Of a DNA stretch of 64,000 bases, positions 1 through 10,956 are shown one piece after another. The position numbers were made by a program, and so were the translations under genes. Below the pieces are notes generated by a model. It saw nothing but the letters and a program-made list of their open reading frames with translations. It searched no databases and was not told where the DNA came from. The DNA comes from Coprinus comatus (lineage: Eukaryota > Basidiomycota > Agaricomycetes > Agaricales > Agaricaceae). The DNA lies in the NCBI GenBank assembly GCA_034638255.1, contig JAWPGT010000030.1, positions 242,817-306,816 on the forward strand. The letters are read 5' to 3'. Numbering within the stretch: the first letter of the stretch is position 1; each line of letters begins with the position of its first letter.

Positions 1-13
1 ACATCGGTACTCA

Positions 14-3000
14 ATGAATAGAATCAATACGGGAAATACGACCAGTTCATACGAAACTGGATCGACAAGACCCCGTACAAGGCAGACTACACGACCATGG
101 ACCGCACAGTCTCGACCTACCACAGGAAGACCAACAACCGCTGCCTCAACTAGACATGATGCTAGCTATGTTGTTGCATTACTAGAAGGAAGGGGTGTCT
201 CTAGACAAGTTGGAATGGCAGCATTAGATAGGGATACTGGACAGTGTGTTCTTGTTCAGGTAATGTAGTCTGGGTATATCGCATATATCTGCAGTCCCGA
301 AGCTAATTCCTACACAATAATCATACTGACATTACCCATAAATGTTCATGTATGGTTTAGATTGCAGATTGTCAGACTTATGTGAAGACATTACATCAAC
401 TTCACCTACATACGCCCATCTTAGTGTTGGTCCCGGATACATTTTTGTCAATCCAAGATGTGGCTTTCGTCAGTACGTCTCGTACTGCAGGTTCAGGTAA
501 GAAAACTGGGCAAGGAGGTGGAAATATGACTTCGTTGTTAGTGGAGTATATTAGGGAAGAGTTTCCTGGAGTTGCTGTTGAGCCCGTGGGCAGGAAATAT
601 TGGAATGACGCTGGTGGTAAGTCTACCTCTTGTTAAACTACCATACTCGTAATGTGCTGATATAAAGATATAAAATAGGCTTGGAATTTATAATGCAGCT
701 TTGTGTACAGAATGATGAACGAGCTGCTACAATACTTGCTACTTCAAACAAGTACGCATACATTCACTTCTCTTTTCATTCTCATATCCCTATACTTATC
801 GTGTCGCAATAGGTATTACGCACTCTCCGCGGCATGCGCGTTATTCAAATATGCTGAAAGTCAACTTAATACGAGGTTTGCGTCAGGATCACTGAGAATC
901 CGGTATGTACCTGTTGAAGGTACTATGATGATCGATCCGGACTCGGTGAGGAATTTGGAGCTGGTGAAAAATAGTGTAAGTGGGAAGGCTGGACATAGTT
1001 TACTTGGGTAAGTTGTGACATTTTTATCAAGGACATCACTAAACTGCCGGTAGGGCATTAAACCATACATATACCGCTATGGGTTCGAGGCTGTTAAGGG
1101 TTAATATTTTATCACCTATTATTGGTAGGTGCAAACATATAATATGGATGAAATATCGTTGATCAGATTATTTTAGAACATCAGGCAATCGAGGCGCGGC
1201 TGGATGTTGTTGCAGGTCTGTTTTCGAATCGATAATTCTTGTTTATCACTGACTGTTATCTATTCACTTCAGAATTCATTCAACATGAAGACTGTTTCAC
1301 GAACGTGCTCGGGAGGCACTGAAACTATTAAATAAAATGGATTTTGATAAACTTATCGTTTCGGTAAGTTGTGACTCCTTCCTAAATGCTGTACAGGAGA
1401 ATTTTTCAACGAGGGAAAGCTGGCTTCTTCCGAGGCACGACCAACAAATACAGCTAAAGCGGCATCTTCAAGAGTATGTCAAATGCTTAACTTGAGGAAT
1501 CTTGTCAAGAACGTCCCAATATTAAGGACCGCTTTGGCTGGGTGTCGATCTCAATTACTTCAAATAGTTCATGAGGTGTGTACCTGGCGTCTGGAGTTGA
1601 TCTTTACAATTGTTATCACACGACTCGGAATGTCACTAATTCTACCATAGATGATCTCAGATGAGAGGCTGGGCAAGATCGAAAGGCTAGTTTGTACTAG
1701 TTTAAACGAGGAAATTGTCACTGCGAAGGTAAAAATTTCCTTGGTCAAATTTCATTTGTTAAAACTGAGAATGAAAAAGGGCGGTATTGGTTCCGTTAAT
1801 GCGAGAGTGTACGCAGTTCGCGTGAGTATCTCGGCCTTTAAAGAACCTTCTGTAACTGATGGTATGATACAGGCCAATCGTAACAAACTCCTTGATGTTG
1901 CTCGGGAAACATATAAGGAGAATGTGGGAGACATATATCAGTTAAATAAAGCATTATGCGAGGAACATGATTTGCCCATTACTGTGATGTATCAAGAAGC
2001 CGGGTTTGTGTTTGCATTGAAGAAGAATATAGTAGACGAGTTACCACAAGGTTTCATTAACGTTTCATCAAAGAAAGGGAAATGGGTTTTCTCTAACATG
2101 GAGCTGGTACGTCATTCGTCATTGAAATCGTTAAGAAGGTAATTGACAACTAGGAACTTGAAATCCTGTAAATCCAGAAAAAGCTAAATGCTAGGATGAA
2201 AGACGCTTTAGATGAGAGTTTACTCTTAAGTGACAAGTGTGTAGTTCAATCTTGTTCTCTCCATGCTAAAGCTTGGTGTAGGATTATACAGGACCTTGTC
2301 ATGGATATCATTGCTGATATAGGAGCTCTTTATAAGGCATCTGAAGCTGTAAGCAGGACACATGTGTTTTATTAATGTTTTATCATTAGCTTCTTCAGGT
2401 GGCTTTGGTTGACATGCTTTGGTCCTTCGCCCATGCATCGATCAGTAAGTATGCCGTTTTTTTTGGATTTCATATTGTTTATTGAATGCTTTAGTGCGAA
2501 ACTATGGTAACAACAATTCCTAATTTCACGCGAGGGTAGACAATCTCAAAGGATGCCTTTGGTCGTAGTACGACCAGAATTCACTGGAACGTTGGCAATC
2601 AAGTCTGGTAGACATCCGGTCCTAGAAACGGTTCAAGCAGCAGGTACTCTTGTACCCAATGATGTATATTGTGATGATTCCTCGTCTTTTCAAATCATAC
2701 AAGGACCAAAGTAAGTTGATCAGGATGTATGCAATTTTAGTGATACTGAACGTATTTCCGCTTTTGTAGTATGTCAGGCAAGAGTACCTATCTGAGGCAA
2801 ATTGGACTTTTGACCATTATGGCTATGTGCGGGTGTTTCGTACCCGTTGAATATGCCAGCTTTCGGTAAGAGTCATCGGACTATTCGATTGAATGATAGA
2901 AGTGTTCAAATGGTCTGGTTGCCTCGCTAGATTACATGACGCCGTGTTAACGAGGCTATCTAACGATGATGATTTGGAGCGAAGTCTGAGCACGTTTGCA

Positions 3001-4033
3001 AGTGAAATGACGACATCTGCCATGATAATAGGTGAGAGATTTGGATAAATGTAAATGATAAATTACTAAATGTATGTTATTTTATTAGGTATGGCAACTC
3101 CAATGTCACTCGTCCTGGTGGACGAGCTTGGCCGAGGAACATCGCCCAGGGATGGCGTTGGGATATCTCATGCTATTGCGGAAGCTTTGATCGCATCGAA
3201 GGTATTTTCTACAACGAACCAGGTTCGAACATCGATCCTCATATGCTTATTTGCAGGCTTTTGTATTCTTTGCAACGTGAGCAAGTTTTGCTCCAAACAT
3301 TACACATGGTCTGATAAATTGTAGACACTATCAAGAACTCAAGACTACCCTTTCTCGTCAGCCTACTGTTATTAAGTGAGCCACTCGTATTCGTTTCTGG
3401 GGTTTTTTGTAATCTGATATACTTGACAGCTTACATTTATCCGTTCATGTCAGTCAGACTTTTCGATATTACTATCATTAAAGTTTTGATTCTTGGACAT
3501 CAAATTCTAGCGAACTCGCAGAACTGTTTCGAACTTTGGTCTTACTTTTCAATACAAGTCGACCTCGATTTCTCGAGAGGGGAGTTTTTGGTCTGACACA
3601 ATTGCTTCCCTTACAGGATTGTTGACGGAGCTTCTGAAGATTTCGGACACTATGGAAAGCCTCATCTCCAATCCCACTTCTACTTTGCCACAAACTTATA
3701 AATCCACTTCAGGTCTCGAATTAGCACGTCTTGCGGACCTTCCTGAAGATGTTATTTCAGAAGCGACAAGAGTAGCAGAACATTTGGCAGTCGTTCATGC
3801 TCAGAATGAAGATGATAGTGAGAGTAGTCGAATTGCGAAGAGACGTAAAGCTTTGCTTCGAGTAAATTTCAATTATTGATGATTGTTGGTTGACGCTGAT
3901 TGGTTTCTTTCATATATAAAAGTTGAGGACACAACTTACCCAGGCGTATGAACATTCGGGTTTGCCTGATGTGGAATTGAGAGAGTATGTGGGGAGGTTT
4001 AAAGATGATGTTATCAGAGCTTTTATGCATTGA
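14..4033 (+). CDS. MSH4: MutS homologue MSH4, meiotic crossover protein
   Basis: MSH4 pairs with MSH5 to stabilise meiotic recombination intermediates and promote crossovers; it acts in the nucleus and does not repair mismatches. Many exons are joined by short GT-AG introns. Visible parts are an N-terminal Ser/Thr/Arg-rich stretch, the MutS II-like region (...[17 protein letters not shown]), the clamp/core helices (1650-2150), and the ATPase: the Walker A motif [13 protein letters not shown] is split by an intron near 2710-2769, and Walker [11 protein letters not shown] lies near 3115. The FATH motif follows after the intron ending near 3324. Order and content match animal and yeast MSH4, including the lack of an N-terminal mismatch-recognition domain. 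The ATG at 14 is the first in frame. One frame break is seen near 1310: the frame before it leads to a stop, while the next frame continues as [14 protein letters not shown], so one base appears to be missing. The end is TGA at 4031-4033. Confidence 0.93.
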
Positions 4034-4301
4034 TATTGGAAGTGTGTGTGTGCTCATGAAGAGATTGTAGAGTAGCTTAAACCCAATTGATAATTGATAC
4101 CAGATAGCGAATGATACTTTGTTATGCTATATGGGTCGTCATCATACAGTATGCGAGTTTGGTACAGTCAACAGGCTTTAATCAACAAGTAATGTTATAC
4201 TATGAAAGTCACACTTATTGCCTATAGTCTGTTGATATATAATTCTCGTAGTATCACCTTTCGTCTGATTTTTGTATTATACTATGTACTTACTAGGGCC
4301 T

Positions 4302-5272
4302 TTAGTCACAAGGAGACCTGGGAGTGGAATTTTCATTAGGGAGGAAATATTTTTCCACAAGTAACTGTGCTGGAGACGGTGTTGGGGGAGGTACAGGTGT
4401 GCCTAAGCATTGGCCCCAACCGGAAAACGGATCTGGTTTTGGTTTTGGTTTTGATTTTGGTTCTGGCGGCCTCAGAATGCGGATATCCTCTTCAAGGGAT
4501 TTAACTCGGTCTCGAATGAGGTCCTCTCTAGCATACGCTAGCTTGAGCATACGATCTTGTCCAAGAGCTCGTGCCTCAATATCCGTTATCATTTGCTCTC
4601 GTTCGACAAGCTCCACGTATGCAGATACACACCAACTCTTCAATTCATACTTTTCTCCTAACTCTAACCTCTTTATTACTGGTACTCTCGCCGAATTTAT
4701 TCTTCGCAACGTTGTCTGGTATATTTCATCAAACAGAAAGCGATGGGAAATACTGAGGAGATCAAGTTGGTTTTGTATGCTATTCCCCATCGGTAGGTGT
4801 CGGCTGTCCTTGTATCAGTTTAAAGAACTCGCGACAGATAAAGTAAAGTGTAATCACAGCCGATAGAAATAATCCATCAATGCTTTGAATTCATCTATCG
4901 TAACCTCGGGAAGTGCGATGGGGTGCTCGTTGCTTAAGCCTTCAGTATTGGAAGTTGCTTGAAATCCACTCCCACCTGGCATAGCGAACATGAGGCGAAA
5001 TAGGCCAGAGCCTTGTATAAAGAAATGTCTGTGAATTTTGAAGCGATGATTTTCCACCTTACATTCATTAGTCACTTAGTATAGTACTATAGGGATATTA
5101 ATGTTGAATATGATTTACCAGAAATATGACCATAGGATCATCGTTGAAGTAATAGGTTTCATCATTTATTATATCTCTATTAGAGAAGTACGAGTTTGTG
5201 AGATTTGTGAGAAGTGCAGGAAAGAATACAAATATACTGTTTGTTGCCAGGAGTTGAATCGGTTGGACTCAT
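4302..5272 (-). CDS. BTB/POZ domain protein
   Basis: This is a BTB/POZ protein of the expanded fungal (agaric) type, probably a substrate adaptor or dimerising protein; its target is unknown. The ATG at 5272 opens a short exon (MSPTDSTPGNK), followed by an exon encoding DETYYFNDDPMVIFL and then, after an AAG acceptor near 5058, VENHRFKIHRHFFIQGSGLF, the typical start of a BTB fold. The BTB region continues to FKALMDYFYR (near 4860). After a short intron comes the helical region LDLLSISHRFLFDEIY. The C-terminal tail is rich in Lys-Pro (KSKPKPKPDPF) and ends at TAA 4302-4304. All junctions can be spliced without a frame break. A related but damaged copy lies upstream at 5621-6166. Confidence 0.75.
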
Positions 5273-5620
5273 GATTGTACTAATCTGAAGAGGGAGCTTT
5301 CCTAGTAAGCAGCAAGAATGAAGGATACACACTTCGGTTTTAATATATATGAACGCCAGTGCTGCGCATAGGTCCGCTGTATTGGCCTTGCCTTGTGGGT
5401 ACCTGCCTTCGTAAGAGTATCTTCTGTCTCAAAAAGGTCGTATACTAAAATTTGAATGTAGATAGATATCATAGAGGTAAGTATTAATAGATAGCAGTCA
5501 AATCTTGCTGCGGAATTCAAATTGTTACGTCAAAGTTGTTATCTTCGCTGCAAATGCTCTAATCGTGGACTACAAGCTTCTTTCTTGCACAGGTTACTAC
5601 TGCGGAGTGCTATTTGAAAA
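5273..5620. other. Intergenic, no gene seen
   Basis: This stretch lies between the BTB gene and its damaged relative. I see no conserved coding exon, RNA gene or repeat; short open frames here have no recognisable content. It probably holds the promoter of the 4302-5272 gene. Confidence 0.5.
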
Positions 5621-6166
5621 TCAACTATCATACCCTAGAAACTTCCAGCACGTAAAGTTGTTAAACCATAATGTTCTGCACATCTTACCATCCGACGCGA
5701 GAACGGAGATCAATACTTTCAAGATTGAGTAAAAAAAATGTCTCTCTACAATTCCCCCTTTGTCACGCCATCGGTTGTTGCTACTTTTCCGATCTTCTCT
5801 GGCCTTCATCAACTTCAACATTCTCCCAAGTTTTAATATCTCCGCTTCCTCCATGCCAATATCATTCGAGTTGCAAGTCATAAGGTCCTCATAACCTGAG
5901 GTTAGCCACTCAATCAAGTTATATCGATCACCCGCCCTTATTCTTTCTTTTACTGGAATGCGATTAATGAGCTTGGTCGATTGTTCCCGGGCGTATTCAA
6001 AGGTATTATCGAAAATAAATCGATGCGCAATGCGGAGAAGATTCAAGTAAATTTCGACCTCGGACTCTATCTGTTTGCGCCTATTATAGCCAATAGTTAG
6101 TACTTTTTCTTCGCCCTGGTAGCCTGTATGGTGCATGTCGCTTAGTCACCAACTATTTCGTACAAC
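5621..6166 (-). pseudogene. Decayed BTB-family gene, C-terminal part only
   Basis: The minus-strand frame encodes a segment parallel to the C-terminal half of the neighbouring BTB protein: EIYLNLLRIAHRFIFDNTFEYA corresponds to LDLLSISHRFLFDEIYQTT, followed by KERIRAGDRYNLIEWLTSGY and RMLKLMKARED. The BTB fold expected upstream, at about 6170-6500, is absent; that position holds a transposable element and unrelated sequence. The last 60 or so residues before the stop do not resemble the intact copy, so the 3' part is probably non-coding drift. I infer a paralogue from a local duplication that lost its first half. It could still be transcribed as an exon of something I do not recognise. Confidence 0.5.
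6127..6166 (+). repeat. Left arm of outer 40-bp inverted repeat
   Basis: These 40 bases recur in reverse complement at 7091-7130 with two mismatches. The arms are about 0.9 kb apart and enclose the MITE at 6223-6875. The arm overlaps the 5' edge of the damaged BTB frame. Confidence 0.8.
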
Positions 6167-6213
6167 GGCGAAATCGAAAGTTGATCAACTTCAAGATTGG
6201 AGATGTATTGATG

Positions 6214-6222
6214 CAGATTTGC
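6214..6222 (+). repeat. 9-bp target site duplication, left copy
   Basis: CAGATTTGC directly abuts the start of the left terminal inverted repeat and is repeated exactly at 6876-6884 next to the right one. Confidence 0.85.
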
Positions 6223-6875
6223 CAGACTCCTTCCCAGTCCACGTTACGATGATGACTAATCGTTGAGCCGAAGTTTTACCGAAACTTCGTCAACTCATTC
6301 ATCGTACAGTGGACTGGCACACTAGTTTATGTACATGTATTTGTCTATCACATCCCATCATTCCCATCATTCCCATCACTTACCGGCACTATGGCAGGAA
6401 ACAAAATGTGTGTTAGAGGATGGATAATTCATTGATGGTCAAGGTTTGAAACATGATTTTGCCTTTGCGTTTTAGAGGGCCAAGTCCACATTACACCAAG
6501 GTGTATTTAAGGCTGGTGTGAGCAGGTGTTCCTGTGTATGTGAACCCACAACAACATCAACACCCCCTTAACATTTCTGGTTGCACTAAATTTGGAATAT
6601 GAGTCGGGGAATCTTCTCTAATAAGGTTATTGAGCTCGTGGATTAGTAAAACATTGCACACTGCTCTTTGAAACTCGACAATTAAAGTATGACATGGCTT
6701 GCCAGAAGATGCCGTGTAATGATGGGAGTGATGGAAGTGATGGGATGTGATAAACAAATACATGTACATAAACTAGTGTGCCAGTCCACTGTACGATGAA
6801 TGAGTTGACGAAGTTTCGGTAAAACTTCGGCTCAACGATTAGTCATCATCGTAACGTGGACTGGGAAGGAGTCTG
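6223..6875. mobile_element. Non-autonomous Mutator-like MITE (653 bp)
   Basis: The element has terminal inverted repeats of about 130-150 bp (left 6223 to about 6352-6373, right about 6725-6745 to 6875), both starting CAGACTCCTTCCCAGTCC; I find one mismatch in the first 130 bases. A perfect 9-bp direct repeat, CAGATTTGC, flanks it. Long terminal repeats with a 9-bp target duplication are the hallmark of Mutator-like elements. The roughly 350-bp interior has no transposase frame, so the copy needs an enzyme supplied elsewhere. The near identity of the arms and the exact duplication suggest a young insertion. A foldback element of another superfamily is possible. Confidence 0.8.
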
Positions 6876-6884
6876 CAGATTTGC
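6876..6884 (+). repeat. 9-bp target site duplication, right copy
   Basis: An exact repeat of CAGATTTGC, immediately after the right inverted repeat ending ...GGAGTCTG at 6875. Confidence 0.85.
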
Positions 6885-7090
6885 TTGAGTTTCCGAGAAG
6901 TAGGACAAAAGTATGGGTATCTAGGGTCCTTCCCAATATGGTAATACATCCCATAGTCATGTGGTGAAGTCTTTTCTCCCTCAAATTTGAAGATATAAAA
7001 AATCTGTCTAACCAAATACTTCATATCATTAATCTAAGTTGTTTGGTGAGAGGAATAAGGAAAATATTAAGTTGTCGATGTGTTAAATGA

Positions 7091-7130
7091 GTTGTACAAA
7101 ATAGTTGGTGACTAAGTGACATGCACCATA
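7091..7130 (-). repeat. Right arm of outer 40-bp inverted repeat
   Basis: This is the reverse complement of 6127-6166 with two mismatches. Similarity stops at both edges, so this is a short inverted duplication rather than a long palindrome. I found no target duplication outside it. Confidence 0.8.
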
Positions 7131-7141
7131 GTGGTGGGAAT

Positions 7142-7166
7142 TCAAGGTCTGTGATTTTCGAAATCG
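7142..7166 (+). repeat. Esterase-unit boundary motif, copy 1
   Basis: These 25 bases recur at 10201-10225 with a single C/T difference (TCAAGGTCTGTGATTTT[C/T]GAAATCG). A looser version lies at about 13744-13771, sharing GTGATTTCGAAA and the following GGCGGGGTA. The copies are spaced about 3.06 and 3.54 kb apart, one at the outer edge of each esterase unit, so they probably mark duplication junctions. Confidence 0.6.
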
Positions 7167-7464
7167 CTGGGCGGGGTAGAGTCGGGGCAAGTTACTGTTT
7201 GGGATAAGCGCCGACGGGTACATCGATCTTTGGTGCAACTTATGTCAACACTCTAATTTCACTCCATTCCGACGACAATACAAGACTCGATATAATACCT
7301 ACGAAGCACGACCAAGCCTGGCTACTGAAGATTTTCAAGAACATGACTAGCATCCAAGCCCAATACCTTCGTTTAATTATATGAGCTGCTTGAACCAAGT
7401 AAAACATGGGAACCGTATATATTACACAATATGACATTAGGAACGACACTTCTTCCCTCGATAA

Positions 7465-9860
7465 CTAGACAGGATGTTCGAGTGTAAGCTGTGTTAATGT
7501 TTCCATCTGTTCCTTTCTGTAGGTGTCTTCTCCAATCACTTGATCAACAAGAGGCCGTCACGGAAGATGAGTTGCTTGGGGCTGGCGGTGGTGTATTTTG
7601 GCCACTTGAAAGCGAAAAGGCTGTTACTGTTGGGATCCAATTTGACGGTGAAGCGGATGATGTACTCTTGTAGCTCCTGAGGCAAGAAGAATCCATTGAG
7701 TAGATCGGATGCATGAAGCTATGAGCTCTGGGTTAGTGAACAGCTCGAAACTTCTGATGAATGGAACTGACCGATCCAAGGAAAGGGAGGATTTTGAAGC
7801 GCTTGCTCACTGTAGATTCAAGGGTCAAAAGATGGGCATACCGACAACCTAAATCCACCCACAGAATACCCAAATGTTTTGTTTACCTGAAGTATTCTTC
7901 AACAACCATCGGCGAGGAGCTTGGAAAACACCATCACCCTGCACAGCTGCAATACGTTTGAATTGGGGGGTGAGAGCGTTAAGAAGACCAGTGTCGAAAG
8001 GAGATCCCTTGGTAGGATCTGAAGGATACAAAGTAGCAAGCTTTTCAATCCAAGCCTCGCTAGTACCTGGCAAGAATGTATTCCGAACGTAATCCCGAAC
8101 GTGAGTCTCGGTTCTATTTTCTCGTTAGCAATATGTTATTATGACGTTTCACGGATACTTACGTCAAATTGAGTGTGGAGAAGGAGAACAGTGTTCCTTC
8201 GTCATCACAATTTCCTAGTTGTTGAAGGTGAATTTCAGAACTTTGGTTCAAGATATTCGATATACTCACCAGTGATATAGGGAATTTTGGCAACCTTGCC
8301 CTGCTGGACGAGTCGTTGAGGGTGGTCGGACAAGAAGACGCCATCTGCTCTTGGGAGCCAGGCAAGGCGCAAAGACTATTGAACTGGGGTTAGTGGAACC
8401 AGTCAAAAACCCTACATATATGTCTAAAGTTACCTGGTAAGCAAAGATACTAGGAGTAGCGTCAATTGCAGCTTTGAGCTTGTCGTAGGGGGCCGCACGC
8501 AAGCATTGCAAGGTATCAGCAGCACCGGTGCATCCAGTATCTTTGACAATAGAGTCATAGTATACTTGACCGTTTTCGATATCACCAACTGGGATGGGGG
8601 CACCGGATTGCATTACGCCAGCACGGAACAAACCTTCGGTGTTACCGCCGTTTGCAAGCATTTGCAATGAGACTGAGATAGCTCCGGCGGATTCTCCCCA
8701 GCTATTGTAGTGGGTTGGTATAAACATTCATAACTCATTACATCAAGAACATACATGGTTACTTTGGTAGGATCTCCACCGAATGAGGCAATGTACTTCT
8801 GAATCCATCGCAAGGCTTCTCTTTCTATATGTCAATGTCAAAACGATTTTTTTTTACATTTTGGCACAGTACTTACGATCTTGCAACCCGAGATTGCCTA
8901 TGCCGGCCTGACGCACCTCCTTGCTAGCCAAAAATCCGAAGCCTATAGTTCCGCTAAGTATATCAATATATAGTTGTTGGGGATTACTAACCGGTAAGTC
9001 TAGTCAATTTGTAAGTATTTTGCATTCATTAATGAATAACTGATCATATAATGCTTACCGGTAGTTCAAGCTCACAAAGATAACAGGGGAGCCCATATTA
9101 ATAGACTTTGTCACGTATCCTGATCCATCATACCTGGTTCACATCATATTTTTTAGTCATACGGAGTAGGAGAGAACAGAACTTTTGCATACATGGAACT
9201 GCTGCCAAATTCAAAGCCACCTATATTTTGAGTTTGGTTAACATCGAATCCCCAGATGCCTTAAAGTGAACAACAACATACCACCAAAGATCCACTGATA
9301 TGAAAGCTAAGCACCAAATAAATCGAGAGTGGAGATATTACTTACGACGAGAACTGGCAACTTAGATGCAGGCGTAGCACTTGCGGGCTTAACAACATTG
9401 ACCGTAAGACCTAGATATGATTTGGGTCAACTATTGTCAAAGAGATACCATTTAACCAATTTATCTTACAGTCCTCGCTATCAGGAAAGATCGCAGAAAA
9501 CGCAGTGTTCACGACACCGTTAACAATATCAGCTGGGATGTCCTCAGATCGGCAGGGTGAACTTTTGCTGAGGGCAAGAAGGTCCAAAGCTAGTCGCGGA
9601 AAACGACTGACTGTAAGCGGGAATGGGTTGTGGCAAACGGAAACGTAAATCTCCAACACTGAGAAAAATGCCTCATCAGGTGCATATTCTATATTGTAGT
9701 TAATTGCTCACGGAGGCTTTGCGAATGGAATACCATTGAATTGCTGGACGGAACCACTAGTCTTTCCGGTAACTGTTACACCATCAAGTTTGACAGTAGG
9801 TGCGGGTGCAGCTGTGGCAAGGGCACCGAGTACCACAACCGTTGAGAACTGGAGAAACAT
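7465..9860 (-). pseudogene. Type-B carboxylesterase/lipase, tandem copy 1, frame broken
   Basis: This is a secreted alpha/beta-hydrolase of the Candida rugosa lipase/type-B carboxylesterase family, which hydrolyses ester bonds of lipids or small esters outside the cell. The ATG at 9860 starts a signal peptide (MFLQFSTVVVLGALA). Visible motifs are FNGIPFAKPP, the nucleophile elbow WGESAGA (near 8690), GNCDDEGT carrying the acidic residue (near 8200) and HASDLL carrying the catalytic His (near 7710). Two breaks appear. Near 9544-9546 the frame hits TGA in ...KFTLPI, where copy 2 has two extra bases. Near 7546 a base is missing relative to copy 2, giving a stop at 7536-7538 instead of the ancestral TAG at 7465-7467. 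If both are real the gene is dead; residual assembly errors are the alternative. Confidence 0.7.
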
Positions 9861-10956
9861 CTTCCAAACCAGTGAAACTCACGCTCGAGTTACAGTTCTA
9901 AGATCACCATTTTATCATTCAATTTATACCCTCCTACTTGATGACATGTCCGGATTTCACCTGGTACCAAGAGTGATGCAATAGGGCCATATATACATAT
10001 AACAGTGTGCTCACCTTTCAAAAACGGCAAAGCCCGCTGCATATGATTGTTGTTCTAACTGTTGGCCTATTGAAGAGAGCGAACAGTGATCAAACTTAAA
10101 TCAATCATTGTCCCATGACCTTCTTCACAAACGATCCTTGTCATGAGAGCACAAATCTCAACCAGTCGGCTGTCTTACTGGACACCAAGTGATCTTTTGC
10201 TCAAGGTCTGTGATTTTTGAAATCGTATTGGTTATTTTTGTTTGGTTTAAGGGCCTACTCGGCACCTGTAATATTGTTTGATTCTCCTCAATTTCAATAT
10301 CTTTCAATTTTCTACTGTTTTCTAGGAACTCGGTATCTTCCAAATATTAAGATAGCTTTCAAACAGTACTCTATTCATTGTACTGCTCCATTCTTCGCTT
10401 GAAAACAACGTGGGAGAAGGTTATAAGATATTTCCCATCAACTAAAAGGAAGAAGTTGTTGAGAATCGAAGAATAACAAGACTATTCAATAGAGGGTTCC
10501 GGTGACTGAATCGAGCACTTACTCAAGATCATAGAAGAGTTTAATTTAAACTCCTCGACAAAAGAGGTAAACATCTCATCGGCAAATTGAAAAACATTCG
10601 GCAAGTTACACGAAGCTCGAATACTACGAACCTACAACACACTGGAACAATTTTCAGCTGCCAACGATTCTCTCTTCTGATTTCAAGGAAGCCTTCCCTC
10701 AAAATTCTTACGACCAAATATATGGGGATGTGTATTTCAGTAGTCAGCATGGAATTCTTATTCGTTTAAAGCCAAAAATTGAATATAACAAACCGACACT
10801 AGCTCATCATACAAAAAAACTCTCCCAGAAACGGAATGTAACAACGCAGAACACAAACACAGTAAAAGGATTGATTGATGGTTATATTTACAAAATTTAC
10901 ATACGATCAAGAATATATACAACGAAACCAAAGGCCATCCCTTTTCCCTTCAATGA
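9861..10956. other. Promoter of esterase copy 1 plus spacer
   Basis: The first roughly 350 bases resemble the region upstream of copy 2 (for example CCAGTGAAACTC, TTCAATTTATA, GCATATGATT), so the promoter was duplicated with the gene. The 25-bp boundary motif lies at 10201-10225. Beyond it, 10230-10956 is AT-rich and I see no supportable gene in it. Confidence 0.5.
10201..10225 (+). repeat. Esterase-unit boundary motif, copy 2
   Basis: Matches 7142-7166 with one mismatch. It lies about 340 bp upstream of the esterase copy 1 start codon. Confidence 0.6.

Noticed and set aside
5058..5120. Apparent frame break between the second and third exons of the BTB gene
   Set aside because: Using the acceptor ending GTAAG at 5058 joins FL to VENHRFKIH in phase, so no indel is needed.
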